Assembly: GCA_963971285.1 (NCBI GenBank)
Contig: OZ020255.1
Span: 10,808,931-10,872,930 of the forward strand
Direction of reading: 5' to 3'
Source: Astropecten irregularis
Taxonomy: Eukaryota > Echinodermata > Asteroidea > Paxillosida > Astropectinidae
Length of the DNA: 64,000 bases
In this document: positions 1 through 11,515 of the stretch, in pieces
Position numbering within the stretch: the stretch's first letter is position 1
Layout of the letters: each line of letters opens with the position of its first letter
The notes under the pieces: model-generated
Database searches by the model: none
What the model was told of the DNA's origin: nothing
The model's input: only the letters and a program-made list of their open reading frames with translations
Program-made: the position numbers and the translations under genes

Positions 1-369
1 AGCTCATAGGCCGTGTGGTCCCGAGAGCTGAAATCTCGCCGTAGCCAGGAGTCTCGCTCGCTAAACTGGTTTCACGAGAGTTGTGTGAAAACGGAGATGA
101 ACACCGCGACTTGACCACAAGTCTATAAGATGAGCCAAAATTGAATGCACACCCCAAATGTAACTTTACAGAAACCGCTCATAAATAAAAAAGAAAAAAC
201 CTTAAATAAATAAATAGCCCCGGTCTTATAAACCTTCCCCCTATTCTTCTTCCATCATATCTTGCAGGCCATCACGCTGTTCTGTGAGATATACTTTTGT
301 TTTGTAACTCAGGGGGCAAAATTTTCATTCGAGCACTACGTAAGAAAAGAATGAAATCTTTCTGCCAAC

Positions 370-3300
370 CTGAACGCCTTTCAAGGAATTGTCGGAGTTT
401 CGCTCGTACACGGCAAGCGTTCCAACCACAGGGGATGAAACATACACATACCTATTGAGAAAGATCCAAACAAAGCTTCAAATGCATAATACATGATTTG
501 TTGAACAGCACTGCCACTTTGAATAATCCAATATGGACATAAAATAACACACCTTTGAAAATTTGAGCTCATCCAGACATCTGAGTCACGAGAAAATAGC
601 GAAAAACCAACTCGATTTTTCTTGTAAAACTTAAAGAATGGTTTTGATCTTACCCGAGATCAAAACTGTTTTCGGTCTTTGTTTTATTCATTTCTGGATA
701 AATACAGCATTTCAGGCAGAAATGTTTTAACGGTATGTTTCTACCAGCACCATCTTCATATCCTGAAAGTTATACGTAAATCTGTGAACATTTCTGTTTT
801 GGTATGTTACTAATCTTGTACTGTGCCTTTAACAATGTAATGACTGATACCTCAAAGATTTCCAAGGAAAACAGCAGCAAATTATGTTCTACTGAAATCC
901 AGGAAAAAATATATATACCCACCTCCCGTCCGGCGAGATATTGATCCCGTTCAGCTCAAAACCCCTCCCTACCGCGACATGGGCCTTGCCAACATCCATG
1001 TGGTAGAACGCCACGTTGCCCCACGGAAACTTGAGCAACTTCTCCAGGAATCGCTTGATGAATTGAGTATTGTAGCCGTCGTTGGTGAAGTAGAATGAGT
1101 CTGGGCCTACTGCCACCACATCATTAACGCTGTATTTAAAAAAAATGCCAAATATGGGACCTAAAATCAGAGACCTTCTGGGTTTTTGTTTATGGAACTT
1201 TGGTGAAATGTTACCAATCTCTCATTCGACCAACAAAAGAAAATTGCCTGTCCTAATTTGGTTTGTTTCTTTTCTCTTTTCAAGTCCAGCGTTTCAAGCC
1301 TGAGTCACATGGTTCACGTTTGAGTCACATGGTTCACGTTTGAGTCACAATGTTCAAATTTGAGTCACAAGGTTCAAGTTTGAGTCACAAGGTTCAAGTT
1401 TGAGTCACAAGGTTCAAGTTTGAGTCACATTGTCCACACTTGAGTAACACAGACATGAGAGTCCCAAGTCACACGGTTCAAGTTTGAGTCACACCGGTCA
1501 AGATATAAGTTGCACGGTTCAAGATTGAGTCACATGTTTCATGTTTGAGTCACAAGATTCAATTGCGTGTTCCAAGTCACACGGTTCAAGTTTGTGTCAC
1601 ACGGTTGAAGTTTGAGTCACGTTTCAAGTTTGAGTCACATGGGTAAATACTGAGTTTTTTTACATTAAAAGGGTGTGTACTACATTTTCAAAACACGTTA
1701 TTCATGTTTAGGCTCTTACCTTCTCATGAGCGGATCCGTAATGGACTTCAGATACTTGAGGGATCGTTTCTCCATGTCAAAGCTGAATACTTCAATGGCT
1801 TCAATCTGGCGCTTGTGATTCACAACAAAAACAGTCGCTAGAAAAGAGAATTCAAATCTCACATTCAGAAGAATCGTGAATCACTTGGAATAAAAACAAG
1901 TTCTGACATTTCAGTTTGGGATATGTGGGTCTTTTCAGTTACCAGTACTCACTCTGGGCTGGGTCCTCCCAAACGCTGATGCCGTGGGGTCTGAAGTCGT
2001 CATGATCGAAGCTGCCCGTAATCGGCAGCTCGGTCACGTTAGCGTCGGGGTTGTTGAAATCAAACAGGTAGATATGACCCTTCCAGGTCAAACTCACTGG
2101 ATCCGCGTCAGTGCCCAGCTTTGCGAAGCTTATGCCCTGCGCCAGTCAAAAAAAAAGAAGAGAAGACGCCACAATGTTCAAACTAGAAAGATTCGAGGCT
2201 TTGCGTGTTGGTAGTTGGTTTATGGATCGGTTTGTGGTAACACCAAGTTTGCCTCTTCATTTTTTATGTTTTTTCATTATACCTTTGCTGTTGGTTCCCC
2301 ACATGAGCGTGCATGAAAATTACCCATTTTGCAAAGCCATTCAAATTAAAACCAAATACTGGTTTGAAACCATAAATAAGACTTGCCATTCATTATCTGT
2401 CAGTATAATAAAATAACCTGACTGAAAAAAACACTGCAGGAACCCTTTAAGCTGCAGCAATACGTAGATTAAACCAGAGTTACCACATCTTGAATATTAA
2501 GTTAAACAGATGATAAGATACGATTGAGTGGACATTCCCAGACTGTACCGATGTAATTAGTGCAAGGCCATTCTGCAACACTTGTATATCTTCAGAACCT
2601 GTGCCTGGGTTAAACAAACAAAAAAAGATAGAGAAAAAGAATTCAGGGTTAATATAAACAGATACTTAATTCCTGGGGAGGATTTCACAAAGGGCCTGTT
2701 TGTTTCGGACGAATCCTACGGATCCGGATCCCATTTTTCGGATCCACCTCTTATGCAGGGTACGCTAAAATGGGATCCGGATCCGAAGGATTCATGATCC
2801 TTTGCGTGAAACAAACAGGCCCACAGTTTAAGGTTCGATCTTCCTTCATGATCAGTCCCAATATACCAATCCAGTAGGCCACGCCCCTTGATAAATTGAC
2901 CAATCACAATTTAAGGTCCGACAAATTGCCGCAATTTTTGTCCAAATTTTTTATTCTTTACTTTTCATTGAGTTTTTACTTTTGTTTTGTACGTACAAGG
3001 CAATTCTTCTACAAACCCGAGTTTCATCCTTAACCATGATCAGGCAGTGTTTATATTTTCATTGTAATTCTGACTTGTGATGCCCTTGCTAAGAGGAAAT
3101 GTACATTTTGGGACTTTTCCAAAACCAAAGTCCAATGGACAGAAGTGCTTTCGGTGGTTGAGGGAAAAAAATTTGAACAAATGAAACGAAATGAAAAAGC
3201 CAAGGAAATACGTACTGATTCCCGGTACAATCCGGCAGGGTCCAGGTCGGTGATTGTAGGCACGTTTGTAGAAACCAAGGGAAAAACTAAAATAAACAGA

Positions 3301-3625
3301 CAAATTCAAAAATATCCAAAGTAGCAAAACAGCAATAAGTTACTAGTGACAGCAAGTTGCTCGTCAACCAAAATAATGAACTGAAAGAGGCCCTGATGTT
3401 TCGATCCTATCACTGAAACAGCACTGAAAAAAGAATTGTAAGACATTACTTAGACAAACCGGTAATTCGAATGAAAAAATAACCAAACATGAAACTTTTG
3501 ATTAATAATTTGTATTCGTGTCTTTTTTTTGTACTCGGTTAGTACAAATGCAACACTTACACTATTGAGAAAATGTGTTGAAGAATGAGTGCAACCGATA
3601 CACCAATGATGATTTTAAATATCAT
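370..3625 (-). CDS. PON: Paraoxonase/arylesterase-like protein, 3' end off the left edge
   Basis: Calcium-dependent lactonase/arylesterase of the PON family, a six-bladed beta-propeller that is normally secreted or membrane-anchored by an uncleaved N-terminal helix. Seven exons join in frame on the minus strand: 3625-3561, 3286-3216, 2604-2549, 2136-1953, 1837-1720, 1129-923 and 451-370 (783 nt, 261 codons; the family is usually about 355 residues). Exon 1 encodes a hydrophobic anchor starting MIFKIIIGVSVALILQ. Later exons carry family motifs with the known calcium and active-site residues of PON1: GSEDIQVLQNGLA (Glu/Asp), FRPHGIS (His115 equivalent), VVNHK (His134 equivalent), SVNDVVAVGP (Asn/Asp) and LNGINISPDGR (Asn224 equivalent). 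The division between exons 2, 3 and 4 resembles vertebrate PON genes. The last visible exon stops at a GT after the codons for SLKGVQ, so the C-terminal blades with the VDNISVD-type motif must lie beyond position 1. Nothing seen is broken. Donors and acceptors were chosen by phase and by similarity to the family. Confidence 0.92.
482..832. repeat. TTAA-ended short element, family C, in the paraoxonase intron between exons 6 and 7
   Basis: The right end is clear: CTGTACTGTGCC followed by TTAA at 829-832. The interior shares blocks with other family C copies (19749-20097, 22315-22671, 25602-25892), for example TTTTGATCTTACCCGAGAT and TTTCTGGATAAATACAGCAT. The left end is degraded and was placed by similarity to the TAATACATGATTGGT left end of relatives. 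Confidence 0.6.
1304..1642. repeat. 20-bp minisatellite in the paraoxonase intron between exons 5 and 6
   Basis: Tandem copies of a unit close to TTTGAGTCACAAGGTTCAAG. The first half is regular. The second half is diverged, with insertions and odd spacing. No reading frame is maintained, so it is non-coding. Confidence 0.85.
2241..2454. repeat. Dispersed repeat, inverted relative at 11955-12183
   Basis: The block from CACCAAGTTTGCCTCTTCAT to ACTGCAGGAACCCTTTAAG recurs on the opposite strand at 11955-12183, where it begins TTAAAAGGTTCCTGCAGTG. The matching end next to TTAA suggests another TTAA-ended element. It lies in the paraoxonase intron between exons 3 and 4. Confidence 0.55.
2692..2822. 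repeat. 131-bp hairpin element (MITE-like) in paraoxonase intron 2
   Basis: The ends are perfect inverted copies of GGGCCTGTTTGTTTC (2692-2706 and 2808-2822). The interior is also strongly self-complementary, with GGATCCGGATCCCATTTT facing AAAATGGGATCCGGATCC. Most of the element could therefore fold into one stem. A fragment with the same end (ACAAACAGGCCC) occurs near 43937. No coding potential is apparent. Confidence 0.8.
3561..3625 (-). CDS. PON: Paraoxonase exon 1: start codon and N-terminal anchor
   Basis: This exon is too short for ordinary ORF finding. The ATG is at 3625-3623. It encodes about 21 residues dominated by Ile, Val and Leu and ends in AGT before a GTAAGT donor (3560-3555), leaving phase 2. 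Exon 2, preceded by a pyrimidine-rich TTTTAG acceptor, completes the codon and continues with LGFYKRAYNHRPGPCR, which corresponds to the LxNHxPGxCR segment of PONs. The hydrophobic stretch matches the retained signal-anchor of this family. Confidence 0.8.
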
Positions 3626-3765
3626 TCTGAAGCCGGTGTTTAATGCTTGTTATCCAGATGAAACAACTGCAAAGAAATAAATAGAGGAAACACAACAATA
3701 ACGTAACTGATTTAATTGATTAATTACGGCGCCCGCCGATAAGGGATTTGATTCACTCTGCTGAC

Positions 3766-3850
3766 CCCAGCTAGCTTGGTGGCCTAGCGGGTATGGCATC
3801 TGCACTAGTAAGCAGGAGGTCGTATGGGTTCGAATCCCACCTGAGCCAGC
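3766..3850 (+). repeat. tRNA-derived SINE fragment
   Basis: It has a tRNA-like A box (TGGCCTAGCGGGTATGGC) and a perfect B box (GGGTTCGAATCCC) at the usual spacing, followed by CACCTGAGCCA. The anticodon loop would have eight bases and the acceptor stem is poor, so I do not call a functional tRNA gene. Confidence 0.6.
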
Positions 3851-3869
3851 GTAAGATTTTTTCATGTGT

Positions 3870-5676
3870 GCTCAAAAGGCACTTAGTGAAGTGCTTATCT
3901 ACGTACGTGGTTGAAGGGCAATAAATAGTTTGCATTATTATATCTCCTCCACGAATAAATCAATTATAACCGACAACAAAAATGCACAATTCCAAAATTT
4001 AAAAAAAAGTCATGGGGACTGGGACCTCCCCATGTCAGGCCAAGGGTTACAATCATCGCAAATACTAGTTCCAGTAACTGGAGCTCTATATATGATTTGG
4101 AAAGAATTCCATAGACAACCATCACTTGTGCACAACTCTATTGAACCAACACTCCAACAGAAGGCATTTTGAGAAAAATGGCTACCGCTAGCATTGGAAG
4201 TGTACAATTTGTAGGTAGGTATGTGACAAAAAAATTCAAAACCAAGACATCTCTTAGTCAGTTATATTTTTGGAAAGAGCATAAAATTAGCTTTAAAATG
4301 ACACCAGAACCAAGTTCAAAGCCCAAATATTAAGAAAGTTACATAATTTATTGATTTTTAAATCGCGACTGAAATTGGTCCACCATTCACCATGGATACG
4401 AATGGGACAGAATGTGACCGTTTTGACTGTTTTAACCAGGCTGTAATGTCATTGTAAAAGTTATTGTAACTTCCTTGTTTTTTATGTATTTGAATGGGGT
4501 AAAAATCATAAATTATGCATAGAACCAGTACAATTAGAAGGTGATAATATCCTTTATTAATCATAATGAGTATTAATTTTGATTAATGATTAATTAACAC
4601 TGGTTAGCTCACCAGTAGTTGGATTGTTCATATTCAGTTATGTCACTTGTAATGTATTTTTTGAATTTTTTTCACAACCTTTGCACAATTATCATGGTCA
4701 AAAACATGGTTTCGGTCCATGGATTTGTTTCTTATTTGAACTGAATGTTGATTAATAAATATACTAACAAGAAAAAAGAGTTTTAAGACAATGCATACAT
4801 TCCTTCAGGAAGAATTTCCATGTAATGTTTGACCTTCATCTTCCATCCAAGAAAAACCCAACTTCCCAGTAACGGAAAATTATGAGTCGCAAATCATTAG
4901 AAAGAAAAATTTGTCTACTATATCATCAGTTTGGTGGTTAAAGATGATGATGAAAGGGCAATTTCTGTAGAGTCAATAACAGCGCACTCACCATGCGCAC
5001 CGAAGCATGTCATGAAAAAGTGGCTGGTGCCACAGACACATTGTTTACATGGACGATTGTCACGTACCTATTGTAGGTAAAAAGAAAACCAGTAAAACTC
5101 ACTTTTCAGATATATTTTTTGTTTTATACAGCTGAGATTTAAGTTCAACATAACTTGTATCCAGTATTAACACTTCGACTTTGTTAGAGGGTATAACCCC
5201 TTTTCCGTAATGGTCACTCACTCAATGGAATTCTTTGAATACTCAAGAATGTAGGAGAAAAAACAGCAACTCATTGCATAATTTACCGGAAATCGGAATG
5301 CACCCAAACAATGCAATGAAGCACTAGCACTTGACGTGTGTCTTCAGAAATTCACTCCAAAGACAATCCCCGATCAGTTGAACTTGAAAACTGCTCTAGC
5401 TTTGGCTAGGCTATGGAGCAAGGACTTACCGCAGCTCTGGTCACCAACATGAATGCAACCACTGTAGGCTTTAGTACTACTGTACTGCTAGTGCTGTTGT
5501 GCATAGGCATATAGGCATAGGCATAGCTCAGCTCAGTCGAGACTCGAGTGCATGATAAATTGATATAACTTTTTATACGGAAATCAATAGGCCTAGATCA
5601 AGTTCAACGTAACATTACTAGGCCCTACTTATACTAGGCCTAGGGGCCTACCGCTACATGAATATTTCTGGGGTTT
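3870..5676. other. Intergenic stretch without a recognised gene
   Basis: AT-rich sequence upstream of the paraoxonase start. I see short palindromic patches and a GGCATAGGCATAGGCAT run near 5500. I see no exon with family similarity and no terminal-repeat element I can delimit. Confidence 0.5.
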
Positions 5677-6126
5677 GGGGTTAGTGTCTTTTAGCCCACC
5701 CGGATTATTTTGAGACAATGGGCCTTTTCCAAACCTCGGCTCCATTTCGTGAATCCATTCTAAAATAACGGGTATCAAAAATAGGCTTTTGGCTGCGGTA
5801 CGGAAGTAGATTCTCTGGTTTGAAAAGGAAAATAGAGCTTCAGCTTCAATGAAGAAACTGCAACCTTTATTTTCAGTGTATGGATGACAGAGACGAAGCC
5901 GGAGCCTGAGCCGGAGCCGAGGTTTGGAAAAGGCTTAATTATTACTTATTAGCTTCTACAGTAAACTAACTCACCTAGTCGGTTGTGATGTTCTCTTCAA
6001 TATTATTAGAAAGGTTTAATTTGTGGACCCAGGAACATTTGCTTCAAGTAAAAATCTCATTTCGGAACAGTAGATAGAAGCTAATCAAAATAATCCAGGC
6101 CAGGTGGGCTAAAAGACACTAACCCC
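5677..6126. repeat. Inverted-repeat element split by a second element (nest)
   Basis: The outer ends are inverted: GGGGTTAGTGTCTTTTAGCC at 5677-5696 against GGCTAAAAGACACTAACCCC at 6107-6126. The next bases also pair (GGATTATTTTGA with TCAAAATAATCC). Positions 5720-5935 are a separate family H element inserted near the left end. Confidence 0.75.
5720..5935. repeat. Family H short element (CCAAACCTCGGCTCC ends)
   Basis: It starts GGCCTTTTCCAAACCTCGGC and ends with the inverse GAGCCGAGGTTTGGAAAAGG. Near the right end is a short GGAGCC-type repeat. Related copies are at 26864-27095 and 43393-43625. Confidence 0.7.
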
Positions 6127-8935
6127 TGGTTTTGTTTTGTACATATCTGATAAGGCGGGTACTTACTCCGCTGTATGTGTACTTTGTAGTCCAGAGTCTG
6201 TACTCTGTACCATCGTACAGCTAACTTAGGTAGCCTGAGTACTGACTACTGTACTAAAACTATGCTACTTCCTGCTGCCGTACTGACTTGTACATTGCTT
6301 GAAAAATGACAACAAAGTAACAGCGCCACCATTCGACGATAGCCCGCCAAAAAATGTCACAACAAGGGGTATTAACACCTGTTTTTGAGCGGCTTAATAT
6401 AATTAACGGCTGGGGCGGGGCCCGTGCTGTATTTTGTTTGTTGGGGGTGTTTGTTTGTTCGTTTGCTTTTTTGTTTGTCTTTTCACTACGCACAATACTA
6501 CACTGCTACAAAAGTCTACAATTAAGCCTGCTTAATATTTTTGGCATATGATTCACTCTATTCTATAATAAGAGAATAATATTTCCAAAAATAATGGAGA
6601 TAAAAACATCAGGTTCATGAATCATGACCTATAAATTCACGTTAACACATTATACTTTCCCGTGCAGTCATCCGTAAAAATCCTGATAGAATTACTTTAT
6701 ATAGGGCCTACATCAAATCAATTCTCACTAGAATTGACAAATTATTTTAGCTTTTCCATTTTGTGCAAATTTAGCAAATACAAATCTAAAACGCAAGAGT
6801 CACTTTTTGTTTTGCCGGTGGGATTTTAGTTTCTTGACTTGACTCTCTTTACCGAATTTAATATTTTTTAGTGTACAATTTCAGAAACTTTGCAAAAGCA
6901 AAAAAAAAAAGAAAAGAAAAACCAGCCGAGAACACATAAAAAGAACATCAACAACTTAATTTGTTTAACTTGAACTTAAGAAATTGTTTCCATAAACTGT
7001 ATGAGGCATTAACATAATGGCCCGGTGAGCAAATGGAAATCTATATAAAATACTCCTTATTAACATAATTGACATAATTCTGTAGTAATAATGTCAAAAT
7101 TGTTAATAAGGAATAATTATATAGCGTTCCATCAGTTATTATGGGATCTAGGGTTGAATACATTTTTAATTAAGTCAGTGTGCAGGAAGGTTGACCAAAT
7201 TCTGGCCTAAGGCCTACTGATGATGAAATTTGTCCCCCGGAAAAGTTTGACTATATAAAACAAATTTCTCTTTTACGGTCTTTCCCAAAAGGATTCTAGG
7301 TTGACTTTTGGACAAGCACATAGGCGTAGGTCTATAGTATTCGGTTCAAATTAATTGTCGTTACCCGTTAGTGATAATGATGATGAGAGCTTTTTATTTA
7401 TTTTTTATTATCATTGCCATGCGGCCGCCTTTCGGAATTTGTTTTCACTTAAAGAACTCTGGTTCGATCTTCCTCACTTATAATTGACACTATTAAAATT
7501 ATAGTTTATTTATTATTCAATCATTAATACACAATTTGTATATTATTATTAGGCTATGTTTGTCTTTATATCTATTTGTTTATTTATATTTTTTCGATTA
7601 GGCATTCAGTTATTATATCACATGTAGATCTACCACCGCCGCACAAGTTCCACAATGATGTCGTTGACATGTAGACAAACAGGGGCGTCGATCTCCTAAT
7701 TATGTGGTTATAAATTCTTTGATTTTTCAGGGTCGGTACTAATGACGATTGAGTGGGTTGGATATGTGGATGCCATTGTCAAGTTAATGTCAATTTTGGG
7801 CATAATTCTTTCCTGACCAGAATGCTGAATCAGAATATTTGTGTACTCGGTTTTTAATTAGGCCAGCACACTCGATCAAGTTGGCCGATAAACAGCTGCC
7901 TGCGCTGCGTGTCCTTGCTATGAGTTTCGATTTGTCACCACCAAGGTCTTCTGAAATCATTAAGTTTCATAATTAGTCCGTTTCCACCGATGTTAAATGG
8001 TTTTCCACTTGTAGGGTAAAAACTATATGAATAGACATTATATGAAATTGGGTCAGACAGAAAAATGTACATGGATATAAAATTGGAGGGAAAAAGTATT
8101 GAGTGCAATTGAGAACTGTTGCTTTGACTGCACCCATGATCGACGGTTTTGTTGGTCCACAGTCAAAGGGCCCATGGCTAATTTTATGAATGTGGAATTA
8201 GTTTCATTATTTGGGGATAGCGGTTATCATTCCCCATATTACATGTTTTTGTGTATGACTTGTCTGTTAATGGTAGACATGATTGGGATAAAATGTGAAA
8301 AAATGGCGGGTTTTGCTCTCGAATTGTTTTTTAATCTCCGGCCACTAGGCCGCATCAGACCATAGAACAAAATGGCGAATCCGTGAATGACGATGTGTTT
8401 GTTGAGTCAAATTCGAACGGTAAAATATCACAAATCTCCGCAAACTGTACAAAATGCAAGGACTGCGGTGAAAGCAGACATGTTAAGGTTCCATCTCACA
8501 GTGAAAAAAGGGCCATTAGCGAAAAGAGGAATTTACAGCATGAAATGAAATGAAGAATATGGGTTTTGCGAGTACCGCATTGCTGACTTTTACCAGCTAA
8601 AAAATCAAATCTGGAGCCAACTCGCGAACAACATCCACCGTGTATGAGAGGTACATTATCACTTAACCCACACTAGTGCAAAATTTGGCAAAAGCCTGAC
8701 GCAAAATGTGAGAAAAAGTGCATTTTCTGTAGGCCGTAAGTACAGAATGTTGAATCGCCATTGTCTTTTTGGTCTTTTCATATTTGTAACGCAGAGGACG
8801 CGCAAAATAAATAGTGGTTTGTGCAACGTCCGCAATGAGGGTTGATATTTTGCGCGCACTAGTTCAAACGTACCTAAACAAATTTGTTGAAGCTAGCTGA
8901 TTCACGTCACTCAGTGAGACAAAATCAAATCAAAC
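6127..8935. other. AT-rich intergenic region upstream of the linker histone gene
   Basis: No exon or structured element could be supported here. The last 200 bases before the histone ATG include a GCGCGCACTAGTTC patch, but I could not identify a TATA box, CCAAT box or classic H1 box with confidence. Confidence 0.4.
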
Positions 8936-9526
8936 ATGTCTGCCGACGCCGCCCCAGCCAAAAAAGCAGCCAAAAAGCCAGCAAAGCCTGCTGAGCACCC
9001 GAAATATTCGGATATGATCGCGGCAGCCGTCAACTCCCTGAAAGAGAGGAGCGGATCGTCCCGACAGGCCATCGTCAAGTACATCAAAGCCAACTACAAA
9101 GTGGCTGATAATGCTGAAGTGCACGTCAAACTGGCCCTGAAGAGGATGGCAGCATCCGGTGCCCTCGTGCACACCAAAGGAGTGGGAGCCTCCGGTAGCT
9201 TCAAGTTGAACAAGGCCGCAGTCAAACCGAAGAAGAAGCCCGCAGCCAAGAAGCCCGCAGCCAAGAAGCCCGCGGCCAAGAAGGCAAAGAAGCCCGCAGC
9301 CAAGAAGGCAGCCAAGAAGCCCGCAGCTAAGAAGGCAGCCAAGAAGCCAGCGGCCAAGAAGCCCGCAGCCAAGGCCAAGAAGCCAGCGGCCAAGAAGCCT
9401 GCAGCTAAGAAGCCAGCAGCCAAGAAGCCCGCAGCTAAGAAGCCTGCAGCCAAGAAGCCAGCGGCCAAGAAGGCAGCCAAGAAGCCCGCCGCCAAGAAGG
9501 CAGCTAAGAAGACGGCCAAGAAATAA
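8936..9526 (+). CDS. H1: Linker histone H1, H1.0/H5-like, single exon
   Basis: Binds linker DNA at the nucleosome entry/exit and compacts chromatin in the nucleus. It encodes 196 residues with three parts: a short basic N-terminal tail (1-19), a winged-helix globular domain (about 20-95) and a long Lys/Ala/Pro tail (about 96-196). The globular domain contains [28 protein letters not shown] and [12 protein letters not shown], closer to vertebrate H1.0/H5 than to replication-dependent H1 by eye. The tail is almost entirely KKPAA-type repeats, encoded by a near-tandem 15-bp AAGAAGCCCGCAGCC unit. The start ATG sits in CAAACATGTC. I see no histone 3' stem-loop after the stop. AATAAA overlaps the stop codon (9522-9527), so the message is probably polyadenylated and replication-independent. 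There is no neighbouring core histone gene, unlike clustered H1 genes. The long minus-strand reading frame opposite the tail is a repeat artefact. Confidence 0.96.
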   Translation: MSADAAPAKKAAKKPAKPAEHPKYSDMIAAAVNSLKERSGSSRQAIVKYIKANYKVADNAEVHVKLALKRMAASGALVHTKGVGASGSFKLNKAAVKPKKKPAAKKPAAKKPAAKKAKKPAAKKAAKKPAAKKAAKKPAAKKPAAKAKKPAAKKPAAKKPAAKKPAAKKPAAKKPAAKKAAKKPAAKKAAKKTAKK

Positions 9527-9529
9527 ACA

Positions 9530-10610
9530 AACTGTCCTTTAATACAGACACTTTGTAACAAAATGGATTACGTCTTTCTTCGCGGCAACAGTGTGGGAAC
9601 TTTTCAAACCTCTGGATGGGATTTCAAGAACTGTGACCGAACTGAAACTACGATGAAGTGGACAATATAATGTTTTTATTTATTTTTTATAGAGGTGTTT
9701 TATTTATATCAAATATGGCTGTCAACGTAACAAGCAGAGTGTGTGGATCCATTGGCTTGATCTACATTAATATTTGTTTGTTATCAGACAGGGGCTTGAA
9801 GTCTGTATGAAAAAAGCTCTGGACATCAGTGTACACAAACATTTGCTTGAGTGAATTTAAAAAAAAACCTGAAATAGGCATAGCCTTACTAAACAAAAAA
9901 TGGTTGCTAGCCAAAAATGTTTGGTTGTTTAACCTAATTTTAATAGTTGCTGCCGTGGACCAAGCAAATTATTGTGTGCACTGCAGCCGAAATTCTTGGC
10001 CTGTGGTCACTGGATATAGAAACACAATTGTATAGTTCATTATTAACCCAACCCCATGGTTTTTACATGCAGTTGGTGCATTTTAAACAATTAAGAATTA
10101 AATTGATTGCACTGTTATCCGATATCAATCTGCAATCCTCAGGAATAAAAATTTTAAGAAACTGTACACAGAATCTTGTCTGCTGCACTTATTTACCAAA
10201 AAGTCAGTTTCCCTTGTTAATTGATTATTTTTATTATAATTTTTCTTTGATCACTTTTCATTGTTATACAATTTTACTTCAATGAAAATTGATCAAAGAA
10301 AAAATTGACTGAAGCGGGGTTCAAACCGGCGACCTCCTAAATACCGTCGAGGCGCAATTCAGTCAGTTTCCTTTGTGGTTATAATATGAATTATATAACA
10401 ATGATATAATTTTATGGCCCAAATCTGTCGATTTTTGGCCTCAGTTAATACTGTACATCATAGTAAGCAACGATAGTTTGGGTTCCGTTACACACAAGGC
10501 CTTTGTTGATGACAACCAAATTAAAAAAGGGGCGATCTTTGGTGATAAACAACTTTCAAGTGAAGCGCCTTTGTCATACTGAGCGATAGAGGGCGCTATT
10601 GTAAATGTCA
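9530..10610. other. Region downstream of the histone gene, no gene seen
   Basis: Includes the presumed histone 3' UTR. The only structure I support is a minus-strand SINE fragment near 10278-10370, carrying the inverse of TTCACTTTTCAAT, a GGTTCAAACC B box, and CGACCTCC. Confidence 0.45.
10278..10370 (-). repeat. tRNA-derived SINE fragment
   Basis: On the minus strand it carries the B-box module GGTTTGAACCCC followed by the family tail GCTTCAGTCAATTTTT, the same arrangement as the complete copy at 57164-57350. The A-box side is truncated. Confidence 0.6.
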
Positions 10611-10615
10611 CGGGT

Positions 10616-10825
10616 CAAATACACGGGTTTACACTTCTAAAAAAGCGCATGCGTGGTAGTGCCTCGTTTCGAAGTCGCGATCAAAACCGCCGAAGTGTAA
10701 ACCCGTGTATTGTCTTCGACAATGGACGGGCTTACACTTCGGAAAGTGCGCATGAGTGGAAGTGCCTCGTTTTGAAGTTGCGATGAAAATCTAAGATGGC
10801 TGCCATGGTGTAAACCCGTGTATTG
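10616..10825. repeat. Family O element: two hairpin units head to tail
   Basis: The ends are ATACACGGGTTTACACTTC and GGTGTAAACCCGTGTATTG. Internally GAAGTGTAAACCCGTGTATT (about 10690) closes a first unit of about 100 bp. A second unit starts with ACAATGGACGGGCTTACACT. Both units share GTGCCTCGTTT(T/C)GAAGT. A second copy is at 11577-11785. Confidence 0.75.
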
Positions 10826-11515
10826 CGCTTGTACATAATGGCAGCCAGTGACTACAGGTACATGTACATGTACATGTACACGTTATTGCCATACAGGGGG
10901 GGGGGGGGGGTAAGACGGGGATGTACATTAATGTATTGTGTGGGTCACGTGCCCTGCACAAAATTAAATTAAGAGTTAAAACAAAATTCCTCAAAAGTTG
11001 ACACAACCCTCAACCGTATTGCATGACCCCCCAAACTACGACTCCTAATACAGTACATGTATGTCTATAGTTGACCGTGGAAGCCATTTCTAGAAACTTA
11101 AATAATTGTTCTTCATTCCGAGAACATCTCCGTTCCCGAATAAAATGGCTTCCGTAAGTCTTTATAGTATGTGCATCAGTGCATGGAACATTATCCAAAT
11201 ACAATGTAGCTCACGATTATACAAATTATGATTATTTGGACCATGAAAATCTTTCTCCAAATCGGATTTCCCTGTTGTTTATTTTGCAGAAAAACCCTAC
11301 AGTTCCTTATAAATGCAAGTATAATACTGTACAAAGCAATCATGATAGAAATTGGAAATAAATTATGATAAATTATAATAAATGTACATGTATACAATTA
11401 TGAATACAATGGTTATCTGAAACTTGACTGAATGTCTGAGAGGCACATTACACACTCCGGGGAAAAAAGTACAATTTATTAGCATTATATTTGCATATGC
11501 AAATATTACCACACG
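10826..11515. other. Simple-sequence and AT-rich spacer
   Basis: Contains ACATGTACATGT repeats (about 10858-10880) and a G run (about 10897-10910). I see no gene. Confidence 0.5.

Noticed and set aside
1304..1642. CRISPR-like array
   Set aside because: The 20-bp units are contiguous without unique spacers, and the DNA is animal. It is a minisatellite.
3771..3845. Possible functional tRNA gene
   Set aside because: A and B boxes are good, but the anticodon loop would have eight bases and the acceptor stem does not pair well. A SINE fragment fits better.
9094..9561. 155-codon minus-strand frame rich in Leu, Ala and Phe opposite the histone tail
   Set aside because: It is the complement of the KKPAA codon repeat. 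Long antisense frames are expected from such repeats and no family similarity is visible.
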